A DNA stretch of 64,000 nt from Clostridium sartagoforme (GCF_004794105.1 NZ_SRYR01000008.1:1-64000); one strand, 5' to 3'; positions 45,021 through 53,478 are shown, counted from the first letter of the stretch. The notes: generated by a model from the letters alone, not told the origin. Translations and numbers: made by a program.

Positions 45021-45974
45021 CTATCTCATCTCCTTTATCCTTGGATCTATTAAGAAATAAAGTATATCTGATATTAAATTCCCCAATATAACTAAAGTTG
45101 ATGATAGTAATAGAACTGCCATTATTACTGGATAATCTAAGGATTGTACAGCTGTTACAAAGTAAGGACCGACCCCAGGCCAGCCAAATACTGTTTCTGT
45201 AATCATGGCTCCAGTTATTAGCATTGGTAAAGCCATTCCCATCTTAGTTACTATAGGTAACAATACATTTTTAAATACATGTTTAAATAAAATTTCTCTT
45301 TTAGTAGCACCAAATGCTTTTTGTACTACTACATAGTCTTCTGATATTTGTCCCAAAGTAGATGATCTTACATATCTAATTAGCTCTGGCATAAATGCTA
45401 CTACTAAAACTGTACCTGGCATAATAAAATGAAGTAAAAAATCTGATAATGATGGCTTCATTCCTATAGTACTCATCCCCAATATCGGTAATAATCTAAG
45501 CTTATAACCAAATATAAAAATTAATATCATAGCAAACCAAAAACTAGGAATTGCAATTCCAATTGAACAAAAACCATCTATTATCTTATCAATTAATTTA
45601 TTTTTATTAGCTCCTGAAATTAAACCAAGGACAATTGATATAAACAAGGCAATTATATATGACGGTAACACTAAGCTAATAGTTGCAGGTATTCTACTTA
45701 TTAAATCTTGTGATATACTTCCATGTGTTATTATTGAATACCCAAACTCTCCACTTAATATCCCCTTAAGCCATAGAAAGTACTGAATATATATAGGCTG
45801 ATCAAAGCCATATTTTATATTGATTAACTCAACTGCTTCCTTAGACATCATTGGAGTAATCATAGTATCAATGGCATTATATGGTGCCAATTGAATTAAT
45901 GTAAAACATATTATTGAAATTAAAATAACTAATGGTATGGCTTGTAATAATCTCTTTATTATATATCTAGCCAA
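45021..45974 (-). CDS. oppB: Oligopeptide ABC transporter permease B
   Basis: A 317-aa permease with about six membrane spans and the EAA loop (KAFGATKREILFKHVFKNVLLPIVTKMGMALPMLITGAMITETVFGWPG). I start at TTG 45974 (MARYIIKRLLQAIPL), six bases after a run AAGGGGGGG; the longer frame upstream adds residues not seen in the family. The repeat at 45987-46111 lies between this gene and oppA, directly against the ribosome site. Confidence 0.92.
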   Translation of the reverse strand: MARYIIKRLLQAIPLVILISIICFTLIQLAPYNAIDTMITPMMSKEAVELINIKYGFDQPIYIQYFLWLKGILSGEFGYSIITHGSISQDLISRIPATISLVLPSYIIALFISIVLGLISGANKNKLIDKIIDGFCSIGIAIPSFWFAMILIFIFGYKLRLLPILGMSTIGMKPSLSDFLLHFIMPGTVLVVAFMPELIRYVRSSTLGQISEDYVVVQKAFGATKREILFKHVFKNVLLPIVTKMGMALPMLITGAMITETVFGWPGVGPYFVTAVQSLDYPVIMAVLLLSSTLVILGNLISDILYFLIDPRIKEMR

Positions 45975-45986
45975 TTGTAGCCCCCC

Positions 45987-46111
45987 CTTATTAACAATTA
46001 ACAATTAACAATTAAGAATTAAGAATGAAGAATTGTTGATGTAATTCTTTCAGAATTACTAAAATAAATTCCTTTTTTCTTCATTCTCAATTTTACATTG
46101 TGCAACAGCAC
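45987..46111. repeat. Dispersed AT-rich repeat, copy 6, inside the opp operon
   Basis: TTAACAATTAACAATTAAG-type sequence, hairpin GTAATTCT-ttc-AGAATTAC (46041-46059, same as copy 1), then TTCATTCTCAATTTTACATTGTGCAACAGCAC, whose end matches the GGTGCTGTxGCACAA terminus. It lies between oppA and oppB. Confidence 0.65.
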
Positions 46112-46128
46112 ATTATTAATTATTAGAT

Positions 46129-47718
46129 TTATTTATAGTAAAGCTTTGACATATCTTCAAAAGTATAAACTGGTACTAACTTAGCATCATCTACTCCAGC
46201 TAAATTAGAACTCATAACTACTATTCTCTTATTTTCTAAAATCGGGTAGTAATAAGCATTGGCTTGTAATTTTTGCTGAATCTTATTATATATTTCAACT
46301 CTCTTAGCTTCATCACTTTCAACTCTACCGGCATTAAATAATTCATCTATTTCAGCATCCTTATTATGACTATAGTTAGATATACTATCTGAAGTAAATA
46401 ATGAATTAAACGTATCTGGATCTATTCCCATAATATATCCACCAAGGAACATATCATAATCACTATCTTCCTTCCTCATTTGTTGACTTATTGCCGTTCC
46501 TTCTCCTCCAGCTAATTCAACATTAATTCCTATTGCTTTTAAGTTTTCTTGAATTATTGTTGCCTCTTTTTGTGAAGGTACATCATTAGCAATATAACCA
46601 ATCTTTAATGTCAACCCTGAAGCTCCAGCTTTTTCCACAAGTTCCTTAGCTTTTTCCACATTATAATCATACTTTTCCACATCATTAGTGTGGAATGGGT
46701 TAGCATTAGGTAAGAATGTATACGCTTCTTGTGCATATTCTTTTGAACCAAATGCTGCATTAATTAATTGTTCTCTACTTAATCCATAGAAGATAGCTTC
46801 TCTAATACTCTTATCTTGTAACTTTGGTGATTTAGAGTTAAGAACTAAATATGCTACTCTTCCCTCATCATATTTATAATCAGTTAAATCATCACCTTTA
46901 ATTAAGTCATTCAAATCACTTGATTGGACTGATAATGCATTTATTTCTCCCTTTTGTAATGCAAGCTTTGCAGTATTAGCATCAGGTATAATTCTAAAAA
47001 TAGCATTATTTATCTTTGGCTCACCTAAAAAGTAATTTTCATTTTTAACCATCTTTAAGTATTGACCAGCTTTATATTCTTCAAATTTATATGGACCAGT
47101 TCCAACAGGTGTTGCATTCTTAGGACTATTTTCTATATCAGTTTCTCCTTCATAAATGTGCTTAGGCATAATGAAGATATTAGCTATAAGTTCTATTCCT
47201 GGTGCACTTACTTCTGGTAATATAAAATTAACTGTATAGTCATCAACTTTTTCTACCTTTAAAGGCTTTCCATTGAAAATCAATTGACTATATGCCCATC
47301 CAGCATTTTTTTCTTTTAACATTTCATTGTAAGTAAAGACTACATCATCTGCTGTAAAATCTTCACCATCACTCCATTTAACATCTTTTCTAAGATTAGC
47401 AGTATAGGTAAGCTTGTCCTCTGATTGAGTCACACTTTCTGCTAAGAAATAATTTATTCCATCTGCATTATACATATATAGTGGTGAATAAAGTGCTTTA
47501 ATAGTCATTAGTCCATAACGATCACTTGTTGTGATTACATTAACTGAATTTCCTGGATCACCTGCAATACCATAAACGAAAGTATCTGGCTTTTCAGATG
47601 ATGTTTCCACCTGATAAGTATCCCCTCCCTTAGTACCACAGCCAACTAGTAAAACTACCGCTGCAATACTTAATACAAGTAATTTAGATAAATTTTTAAA
47701 CCCCTTTTTAATTCCCAT
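46129..47718 (-). CDS. oppA: Oligopeptide ABC transporter substrate-binding lipoprotein
   Basis: A 529-aa family 5 binding protein. The lipoprotein signal ends at LLVGC (about residue 27). The family signature is LTYTANLRKDVKWSDGEDFTADDVVFTYNEM near residue 110. It captures peptides outside the cell for oppBCDF. It is the first gene of the operon behind the T-box leader, so transcription into the operon should rise when the matching tRNA is uncharged. ATG 47718 follows GGAGG-like sequence. Confidence 0.93.
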   Translation of the reverse strand: MGIKKGFKNLSKLLVLSIAAVVLLVGCGTKGGDTYQVETSSEKPDTFVYGIAGDPGNSVNVITTSDRYGLMTIKALYSPLYMYNADGINYFLAESVTQSEDKLTYTANLRKDVKWSDGEDFTADDVVFTYNEMLKEKNAGWAYSQLIFNGKPLKVEKVDDYTVNFILPEVSAPGIELIANIFIMPKHIYEGETDIENSPKNATPVGTGPYKFEEYKAGQYLKMVKNENYFLGEPKINNAIFRIIPDANTAKLALQKGEINALSVQSSDLNDLIKGDDLTDYKYDEGRVAYLVLNSKSPKLQDKSIREAIFYGLSREQLINAAFGSKEYAQEAYTFLPNANPFHTNDVEKYDYNVEKAKELVEKAGASGLTLKIGYIANDVPSQKEATIIQENLKAIGINVELAGGEGTAISQQMRKEDSDYDMFLGGYIMGIDPDTFNSLFTSDSISNYSHNKDAEIDELFNAGRVESDEAKRVEIYNKIQQKLQANAYYYPILENKRIVVMSSNLAGVDDAKLVPVYTFEDMSKLYYK

Positions 47719-47896
47719 TTTAATCCTCCATAAAAATTATTATTTTTCTTTTAAAATCGCTAATTATTCCCTAATAAAATTATCTTCCTTAGTTTTTTAA
47801 TTGCTTATCCATATAAAGTCTTTCTTCTAAAATTATCTTTTAATTAATCTTAATTAAACACATAAATTGAATTCACTTTTTCTTTTATTCCGGATG

Positions 47897-48209
47897 TAAA
47901 AGAAAAAAACTCCGCCTCTATATTCAGAGGCGAAGCAATTGCTACACGGTTCCACTCTGATTTTTATCCTAACTAAATCATTTGCATTTTATAAATAGTC
48001 AGTACAAAATCTATAAGTACATAAAAATACCTTTACGCTATAACGGGCGCCCCCGCTGAAGCCTACTATTATTTCAATTCAGAGCTCAAAGATGCACTTC
48101 AGTTAATTTCCACTTAAAATCTCTTTCAGCCAAGGAGATTTCTCTCTTAAAGTTTTCTTTAACCTACTCTTCTTATCATAACCTATTATTCCTATCGGAT
48201 TTATGCTAT
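47897..48209 (-). ncRNA. T-box leader, cysteine-type specifier (UGC)
   Basis: Minus strand: Stem I with the AGAGTA motif, AGAGAG and GGCTGAAAGAG apical elements; the specifier loop reads GAA-G-TGC-A-TCTTTGAGC, which aligns base for base with known T-boxes (GAA-N-codon-A-base helix), giving codon UGC, cysteine. The antiterminator motif GAGTGGAACCGTG is at 47945-47957. The terminator is an 11-bp stem (47909-47936) with TTTTTTTCTTTT after it. It lies about 180 bases upstream of oppA. UGC as the codon depends on the alignment; GUG (valine) would be the next reading but fits less well. Confidence 0.88.
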
Positions 48210-48215
48210 ATTGCT

Positions 48216-48244
48216 ATTATATGCAGAGTGGATTTTTTTGTCAA
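48216..48244 (-). promoter_or_regulatory. Promoter of the T-box leader
   Basis: Minus strand TTGACA (48239-48244), 17 bases, TATAAT (48216-48221): a perfect consensus promoter just upstream of the T-box Stem I. Confidence 0.85.
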
Positions 48245-48328
48245 TACTATTTTTCCCAAAATAAATATTTAAGAAAATTAGAAAATTAGAAAGTTTGAAA
48301 TTTTATTAAAGCTAATTTGAAATATAAA

Positions 48329-48371
48329 AGACTAATGTAATCAAATTTAAATTTGGTTACATTAGTCTTAT
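48329..48371. terminator. Strong hairpin terminator after a gene remnant
   Basis: A 19-bp stem AAGACTAATGTAAxCAAAT with one G-U and a TTAA loop; on the minus strand followed by TTTATATTT. It follows the remnant at 48384-48488, which suggests it was once the terminator of that gene. Confidence 0.7.
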
Positions 48372-48383
48372 AAATCTTAATTA

Positions 48384-48488
48384 CTATATTTTCTTTGTCT
48401 TAAAATAACTAAGGTAAGTAAATATTACTACTCCAAAACCTAGAACTATTAACATATTTATTAAATTACTTTCTATTAATTTATATTT
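48384..48488 (-). pseudogene. C-terminal remnant of an ABC-2-type permease
   Basis: An open stretch of about 34 codons ending KYKLIESNLINMLIVLGFGVVIFTYLSYFKTKKI, which looks like the final membrane span and basic tail of an ABC-2 permease. A stop codon precedes it in frame and nothing else of such a gene is present. Directly upstream are a fragment of the dispersed repeat and the merR 3' end, so a deletion probably removed the rest. Identification rests on sequence texture and needs a database search. Confidence 0.4.
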
Positions 48489-48527
48489 TTAAGATAAAGA
48501 TCCACCAGGAAGGCAGGTTAATAATTG

Positions 48528-49325
48528 TTAATTCTTAATTGGGATAATTACTTCCGTAATATAGTTCTCTGGATTCCCTTTAAAAACCATGCCTGGTCCT
48601 TTATGATATATCAATCTTGATGGTGCATTTATTTCAATATTATTTTCTTTAGCATAGTCTATTATTGCCTTATAAGCATTATTTATATTATCATATGATC
48701 CTTTATGAATAGTCGATAAAGCATTAATTTCTGGTAGCTCTTTAACTTCAAACTTAGATGATGTGATCTTCTTCTTTAAAGGTACACATATTTCTATATC
48801 AGCTTCTTCTTCATATCCCTCATCATAATATAAATTTAAAACAGGCCCCGTCCCATTAGATTTAGCTTCTTTATATAAGCTAGAAATATATTCTCCCACA
48901 TCAGAATATTTCCCCTTAAATCTAAAAGTAATTACATTAACCTTTTGAAAATTTTTTTGATCCACTAAATAATCCATAGTATATTCCTCCTTAAATAAAG
49001 TAGAAGGAATATTTCTATTAATTAGATTTACTAATTCTTTTTCTTTTTTTATATTTTCTAAAATTGCCTCTCTTTTTTCATTAAGAAAATACTTCAGGTC
49101 TTCTTCAGATGTATAGTTATCTACTACATCTTTAATTTCTTTAATAGAAAAAGAAAAATTTTTTAGAAGAACTATTAACCTTGCTTTCTTTAAATCTTCA
49201 TCACTATAAAGTCTATAATTTGCTTCATTCTTTGAAGATGGTTTTAAAATATCTTGCTCATCATAATAGTGCAAAGCTTTAATAGTTAAGTTAGTTATTT
49301 TTGAAAATTCTCCAATCTTATACAT
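48528..49325 (-). CDS. MerR-family regulator with GyrI-like effector domain
   Basis: A 265-aa BmrR-type regulator. The N-terminal MerR helix-turn-helix (MYKIGEFSKITNLTIKALHYYDEQDILKPSSKNEANYRLYSDEDLKKA) is followed by a coiled linker and a GyrI-like small-molecule domain (FRFKGKYSDVGEYISSLYKEA... TIHKGSYDNINNAYKAI). It should activate promoters with a 19-20 bp spacer, including its own at 49349. Its last codons and stop (ATT AAG AAT TAA) fall in a fragment of the dispersed repeat, so the C-terminus may be altered. The next gene upstream encodes a free GyrI-like protein. Confidence 0.88.
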   Translation of the reverse strand: MYKIGEFSKITNLTIKALHYYDEQDILKPSSKNEANYRLYSDEDLKKARLIVLLKNFSFSIKEIKDVVDNYTSEEDLKYFLNEKREAILENIKKEKELVNLINRNIPSTLFKEEYTMDYLVDQKNFQKVNVITFRFKGKYSDVGEYISSLYKEAKSNGTGPVLNLYYDEGYEEEADIEICVPLKKKITSSKFEVKELPEINALSTIHKGSYDNINNAYKAIIDYAKENNIEINAPSRLIYHKGPGMVFKGNPENYITEVIIPIKN

Positions 49326-49348
49326 AGTTTACTCCTCCTCTTATCTAT

Positions 49349-49380
49349 ACTATAACGCCTCCTGTATAGGTAAGAGTCAA
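49349..49380 (-). promoter_or_regulatory. MerR-type promoter of the merR gene
   Basis: Minus strand TTGACT (49375-49380), 20 bases, TATAGT (49349-49354), containing CTTACCTATACAGGAGG. The over-long spacer is the hallmark of MerR-family target promoters. It shares the element CCTATACAG with the promoter at 50166. Confidence 0.65.
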
Positions 49381-49403
49381 CACACTTTTGATTATATTTT
49401 TAA

Positions 49404-50039
49404 TTAATCAATCTTTTTAATAGGATGTCTAACTACCGTTTTCAATCTACTTATATCACATTTTCTTGGATCACTTATATAAATTTCATGATGATATCTT
49501 TCTTCATTAATATCAATTTTATATCCATTTTCTAAAGCAAACTTATGCATAGCTTCAACGGTTTCAGGCTCATCATCATAAGGCCCCATATGCATACATT
49601 GAACACAAAGTCCTTCATCATAAGTTAAAAATTCAACTTTTGAATAATCAGTTTTCTTCTTCTTTGTAGCCTCTTCTATAGCCCAATGAAAATCTTCCTT
49701 TGTAATGAAATCAGGTAATCTAATAATTGAAATCCAATTAAAACTATCTTTATTGGAATAGTCAACTCCCTTAATTCCTTCTTGCCACCAGAACCCCTCT
49801 AAAGGTGGAACAACATATTGAAAATAATCTTTAATTTTATAATCACCCTTATAACTCATCTTTAAAGTATAAGCAATTCCATAAAGCAATCCTATGGATT
49901 TTTTATATTCTCCATCCTCTTCATTTGGATCACCCTTACCCCTTACAGCAATAAAATTCATACTTGGAATCTCAACTATAGTAGGTTTCTTAGGTGGCAT
50001 ATAGAATTCCTTATATTCCTTTTTATAATCAAATGCCAT
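49404..50039 (-). CDS. GyrI-like domain protein
   Basis: A 211-aa protein of the GyrI-like/YdeE type, with no DNA-binding domain. Features: IPSMNFIAVRGKGDPNEEDGEYKKSIGLLYGIAYTLKM, FWWQEGI (aromatic box of the ligand pocket), LTYDEGLCVQCMHMGPYDDEP and YHHEIYISDPRK. Family members bind small hydrophobic or amphiphilic molecules, and some are linked to drug response. The gene is transcribed from a MerR-type promoter (50166-50197) and lies 78 bases upstream of merR, so the two probably respond to the same ligand. Confidence 0.85.
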   Translation of the reverse strand: MAFDYKKEYKEFYMPPKKPTIVEIPSMNFIAVRGKGDPNEEDGEYKKSIGLLYGIAYTLKMSYKGDYKIKDYFQYVVPPLEGFWWQEGIKGVDYSNKDSFNWISIIRLPDFITKEDFHWAIEEATKKKKTDYSKVEFLTYDEGLCVQCMHMGPYDDEPETVEAMHKFALENGYKIDINEERYHHEIYISDPRKCDISRLKTVVRHPIKKID

Positions 50040-50165
50040 TTTTCTTCCCCTCTTTCAAATTAGTACTATAAAACTTTTTACAAATATAGAATCAGTTAAC
50101 TATACATATTTATACTTATAGTTATTGATTCTACAATTAGATTATTTAATCCTCTTTATATTTCT

Positions 50166-50197
50166 ACTATATAATCTACTGTATAGGGGAGAGTCAA
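50166..50197 (-). promoter_or_regulatory. MerR-type promoter of the GyrI-like gene
   Basis: Minus strand TTGACT (50192-50197), 20 bases, TATAGT (50166-50171), with CTCCCCTATACAGTAGA in the spacer. Spacing and the core CCTATACAG are the same as at 49349, so both are likely targets of the MerR protein. Confidence 0.65.
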
Positions 50198-50204
50198 TAT
50201 ATTT

Positions 50205-50540
50205 TTAGATAAAAATTACTTGAACAAGAAACATGTATATAACTGTACCTGCTCCAATACTTAATAGAGTATTTTCCTTCCAGTAATGAAGTCCAATAAT
50301 ACACACAATAGCTATAGCTTCTGGAAGCCAAAGTGAAGTGCTAGTAAAACTTACATTCTTTAGACAATAAATAACTAAAAGTCCTATTGCTGCATAAGGT
50401 AAAACTTCTCCAAGATAATTGATATATTTATTATCTTTATTATGATTTTTAAATATTATAAAAGGTAAAAATCTAGTTATCATAGTGCCTATAACTACCA
50501 TCAAAATCGTAATTAATATTTGAATAGGTGTTAATGTCAT
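50205..50540 (-). CDS. azlD: AzlD family small permease subunit
   Basis: A 111-aa membrane protein with about three to four spans, matching AzlD: TRFLPFIIFKNHNK near residue 20 and LPYAAIGLLVIYCLKNVSF. AzlCD pairs export branched-chain amino acids or analogues. Its ATG overlaps the azlC stop (ATGA), indicating coupled translation. It is followed after only eight bases by the MerR-type promoter at 50166-50197. Confidence 0.88.
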   Translation of the reverse strand: MTLTPIQILITILMVVIGTMITRFLPFIIFKNHNKDNKYINYLGEVLPYAAIGLLVIYCLKNVSFTSTSLWLPEAIAIVCIIGLHYWKENTLLSIGAGTVIYMFLVQVIFI

Positions 50541-51253
50541 TGTACCCCCTCCTCTGTTAGGCTCTGCTCTTCCTCAGATCTCTTTTGGGTTATTGATAAT
50601 ACAGCTATAATTGCAATCATAGCAGGAATTATAAAACCGCCTGGCCCAAATATAACTAAAGAAACTACTGAACACAAAATACCAATAATAGCTGCTTTAT
50701 GATCTTTATTACTTTTCCATTGTCCAACAAATATTACTACAAACAATGCAGTTAAAACAAAATCTAATCCCTTAGTATTAAATGTAACCACATTACCTAG
50801 TAATGAACCAATTACAGATCCTACTGCCCAATATGTATAATTAAGCAAAGTTATAAAAAATCTAAACCACTTATCACTTACTCCTTCTGGTGGCTCCTTA
50901 GAACATACTATTGAAAATGTCTCATCACATAATCCAAATATAAGGTATGGCTTTAACTTTCCAGCATCCTTATATTTATCCAGCATTGAAATACCATAAA
51001 ATAAATGACGGGCATTTATCATTAATGTCATTAATAATGCGTATATAGGGTTAAAAGCAGTAGTAAGAAAGGTAACTGCTACAAATTGTGCTGAACCAGC
51101 ATAAACTACTAAGCTCATTAGAAGTGTCCAGCCAACGCCATATCCCTTGCTATTCATTAATATACCATAGGCAATACTCAAAAAAATAAAACCTGTGAAA
51201 ACAGGAATAGTTAATGGAAATGCTGCCTTTAACGCCTTAATTTTTTCTTCCAT
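50537..51253 (-). CDS. azlC: AzlC family branched-chain amino acid exporter subunit
   Basis: A 238-aa protein with several membrane spans; the AzlC hallmark AFPLTIPVFTGFIFLSIAYGILM, SLVVYAGSAQFVAV, MINARHLFYGISML and FGLCDETFSI are all present. The start ATG 51253 follows AGGTGA; an in-frame GTG 9 bases earlier is part of that site. With azlD it forms a two-gene operon. Confidence 0.9.
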   Translation of the reverse strand: MEEKIKALKAAFPLTIPVFTGFIFLSIAYGILMNSKGYGVGWTLLMSLVVYAGSAQFVAVTFLTTAFNPIYALLMTLMINARHLFYGISMLDKYKDAGKLKPYLIFGLCDETFSIVCSKEPPEGVSDKWFRFFITLLNYTYWAVGSVIGSLLGNVVTFNTKGLDFVLTALFVVIFVGQWKSNKDHKAAIIGILCSVVSLVIFGPGGFIIPAMIAIIAVLSITQKRSEEEQSLTEEGVQ

Positions 51254-51417
51254 ATTTTTCACCTCACTAAACTAATCAATTGTACATTTTTATATCCATC
51301 CTATTTCTTTCCTAAATCCTAAAATAATTAATATATTTTAGATTAACTTTTTTCATTTAAAAATTTGGGTTACCAACTATACTACCATTTTATTCTTTTT
51401 ATGTAAAATATAATTCT

Positions 51418-51650
51418 TTTTAAGAAAAGGCTTATTTATCATACCTTTTGCTCCAATATAACTTTTATTAGATAGTTCATTTCTTTCTTCTTCGCTTAAT
51501 CTATTAAAGAAGCTTATAAAATCTACACTCTTTGTATCATACATAAAAATACTATTGTTATACTCACTAACAATTTCTTTAAGCGCATCGGCTACGCCAT
51601 TTTTATTAGGATTCATAGCTATTTTTTCTTCAACAACTTTATATCTGAAT
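51418..51650 (-). pseudogene. Partial copy of the TetR-type regulator gene at 53743
   Basis: On the minus strand the sequence encodes YKVVEEKIAMNPNKNGVADALKEIVSEYNN... SYIGAKGMINKPFLK, identical at 56 of 66 positions to the middle of the TetR protein at 53743-54321. The DNA-binding N-terminus and the last 40 residues are missing, and the frame runs into unrelated sequence. It is a decayed or partial duplication in the same orientation as the intact gene 2.3 kb away. The flanking 51263-51417 and 51651-51713 show nothing else. Confidence 0.8.
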
Positions 51651-51713
51651 CATTCTACTAAACCTATTTGCATATTAATATCTTATAAATAAAAAAATTC
51701 TCATATAAAAATA

Positions 51714-51746
51714 ATTAAAGCAGACAAATTGAATTGTCCGCTTTAA
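51714..51746 (-). terminator. Terminator of the ferritin-like gene
   Basis: Stem TTAAAGC-GACAA / TTGTC-GCTTTAA with one mismatch, followed on the minus strand by TTATTTTTAT, about 47 bases after the stop. Confidence 0.65.
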
Positions 51747-51793
51747 TATTAGATTCGTATAACAATAAATGTGCCATAATATAATATTTTATA

Positions 51794-52303
51794 CTAAAGA
51801 TCGTTATATTTATCTGTATCATACTTCAATAATAGTTGTGTTAAGTGCTCAGCATGTTCCTTTTCATCATTAATTATTGAATATAATGTATATCTGACAT
51901 CATTATATGGAATTGTATTTATATGCTGTTCATATAGGATAACAGCTTCAAGCTCACCTTTTATATCTTCTCTTACATTGTTTAATATTATCTGCTTATC
52001 ATAGTTTGGTTTATATGTTTGCATAGGCAACTTAGGACCTAATTTATCACTAATATGATCTTGATACGCTTTATATTGCATTGGATCATATTTACGAAGC
52101 AAAGAAAGAATCATACCATAATGTTTTTTTTCATCTCTCATAATACTTCTCCAAGCATCATTAATTTCTTCCATGTTCGAATTTGCAATATGGTCAGCAT
52201 AACCGTTTATCGCATCAATTTCAGCTATTAATATCTCCCTTAATTTATTTGTATCAAGTGATGCAATCCCCTGTGGTTGTCCATCCGGATTAGTGTAACT
52301 CAT
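51794..52303 (-). CDS. Ferritin-like protein with internal duplication
   Basis: A 169-aa helical protein. Two similar halves each carry a Glu-rich helix and a DEKxH helix: ILIAEIDAINGYADHI ... MRDEKKHYGMI and DIKGELEAVILYEQHI ... INDEKEHAEHL. These Glu and His residues are positioned like the di-iron ligands of rubrerythrin and ferritin-like proteins. It has no rubredoxin domain and no signal peptide. A role in iron or oxygen handling is likely but the activity is not known. ATG 52303 follows AGGAGG. Confidence 0.8.
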   Translation of the reverse strand: MSYTNPDGQPQGIASLDTNKLREILIAEIDAINGYADHIANSNMEEINDAWRSIMRDEKKHYGMILSLLRKYDPMQYKAYQDHISDKLGPKLPMQTYKPNYDKQIILNNVREDIKGELEAVILYEQHINTIPYNDVRYTLYSIINDEKEHAEHLTQLLLKYDTDKYNDL

Positions 52304-52437
52304 TTTATACCTCCTATATTGGAACTGACTTAAATTTATATACTGTTTTATGATATATTATTCATCAGTATTTAATTATATTCATACAACATAGGATATG
52401 CTTATTTCTCATTTTGCTTTGATAAAAATAATGTTTT

Positions 52438-53250
52438 TTATTCATTTCTTAAATCACTAAACCATTTTAACACATTTTGAATTTCTCTATCCCAGCATGT
52501 CCAATTATGCTCTCCACTTGAATGATTAGAATCTAAATCCATTCCAATAGCCTTCATTTTATCCTCAAATTCCAAATTACAATCATATAAAAAATCTTCT
52601 GTCCCACACCATGAATAAAGCCTAGGTCTTTCTTCAATTTTAATTTCTTTATTCTCTAATATAGAGCCTGCAAGATAAACTAAATCACTTTCAGATCCTC
52701 TTATATTTTCAAGACTTCCATATATCCCCTCCCAAAAAGGCCTTTTACTTTTAAATCTTTCCATATTTGAATCACTTGCAATTTCTAATGGACCTGATAA
52801 TGACGCAGCTGCCTTAAATCTTTCTGGCTTGGATAAAGCTAACTTAAAGGCTCCATGTCCCCCCATAGATGCTCCCACTACAAATGTATCTTCCTTTTTA
52901 TCTGATATATTAGCAAAATGCTCCTTACAAAAACTAGGAAGTTCTTCTGAAATAAATGTCCAGTATTTAGGACCATAAGCAGTATCTCTATAGCCTCCTA
53001 ATTGAGTTGTCGGCATAACTACTGCAAACCCATACTGTGATGCATACCTTTCTATGGAGGTTCTACGCATCCAAATACTTTCATCATTTCCTAAACCATG
53101 TAATAAATATATTACTGGATATCCATCTTTATTATAATTATCATAATCCTTATCATCTATTTGCTCTGTTTTCATCTGAGGAATAAGAACATTTAAATTA
53201 GTATTAATACCTAATGCATTTGAGAAATAATTTACTTCAAATAAAACCAT
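52438..53250 (-). CDS. Alpha/beta-hydrolase esterase (EstA/tributyrin esterase-like)
   Basis: A 270-aa enzyme of the esterase D / tributyrin esterase family. The oxyanion segment YLLHGLGNDESIWMRR, nucleophile elbow GASMGGHGAF (Ser near residue 128), the acid region WCGTEDFLYD and the catalytic His in SSGEHNWTCWDREI are present. It should hydrolyse short acyl esters or thioesters such as S-formylglutathione-like or acetylated sugars; the natural substrate is unknown. It has no signal peptide. Start ATG 53250 lies six bases after GGAGG. Confidence 0.87.
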   Translation of the reverse strand: MVLFEVNYFSNALGINTNLNVLIPQMKTEQIDDKDYDNYNKDGYPVIYLLHGLGNDESIWMRRTSIERYASQYGFAVVMPTTQLGGYRDTAYGPKYWTFISEELPSFCKEHFANISDKKEDTFVVGASMGGHGAFKLALSKPERFKAAASLSGPLEIASDSNMERFKSKRPFWEGIYGSLENIRGSESDLVYLAGSILENKEIKIEERPRLYSWCGTEDFLYDCNLEFEDKMKAIGMDLDSNHSSGEHNWTCWDREIQNVLKWFSDLRNE

Positions 53251-53428
53251 CAATATCCTCCTTAAAATTATTACTATTATGTTATTATATACCTAAATAT
53301 TCAAAATATATAGATAATTTATATTAAATAATAATAACTTTAAATAACTCTAAAAATAATCCTTAACTATAATAACAACAATTATTAACTATGTTTGTAT
53401 TTTCAATTGGAATTGCTGAATTAAAAGA

Positions 53429-53472
53429 AAAGCTGCATAAGATTGAGTTTAATAATTCAATCTATACAGCTT
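53429..53472 (-). terminator. Terminator of the tetR operon
   Basis: Hairpin with arms AGCTGCATAAGATTGA and TCAATCTATACAGCT (one bulge), followed on the minus strand by TTTTCTTTTAA. Confidence 0.7.
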
Positions 53473-53478
53473 CTTAGT

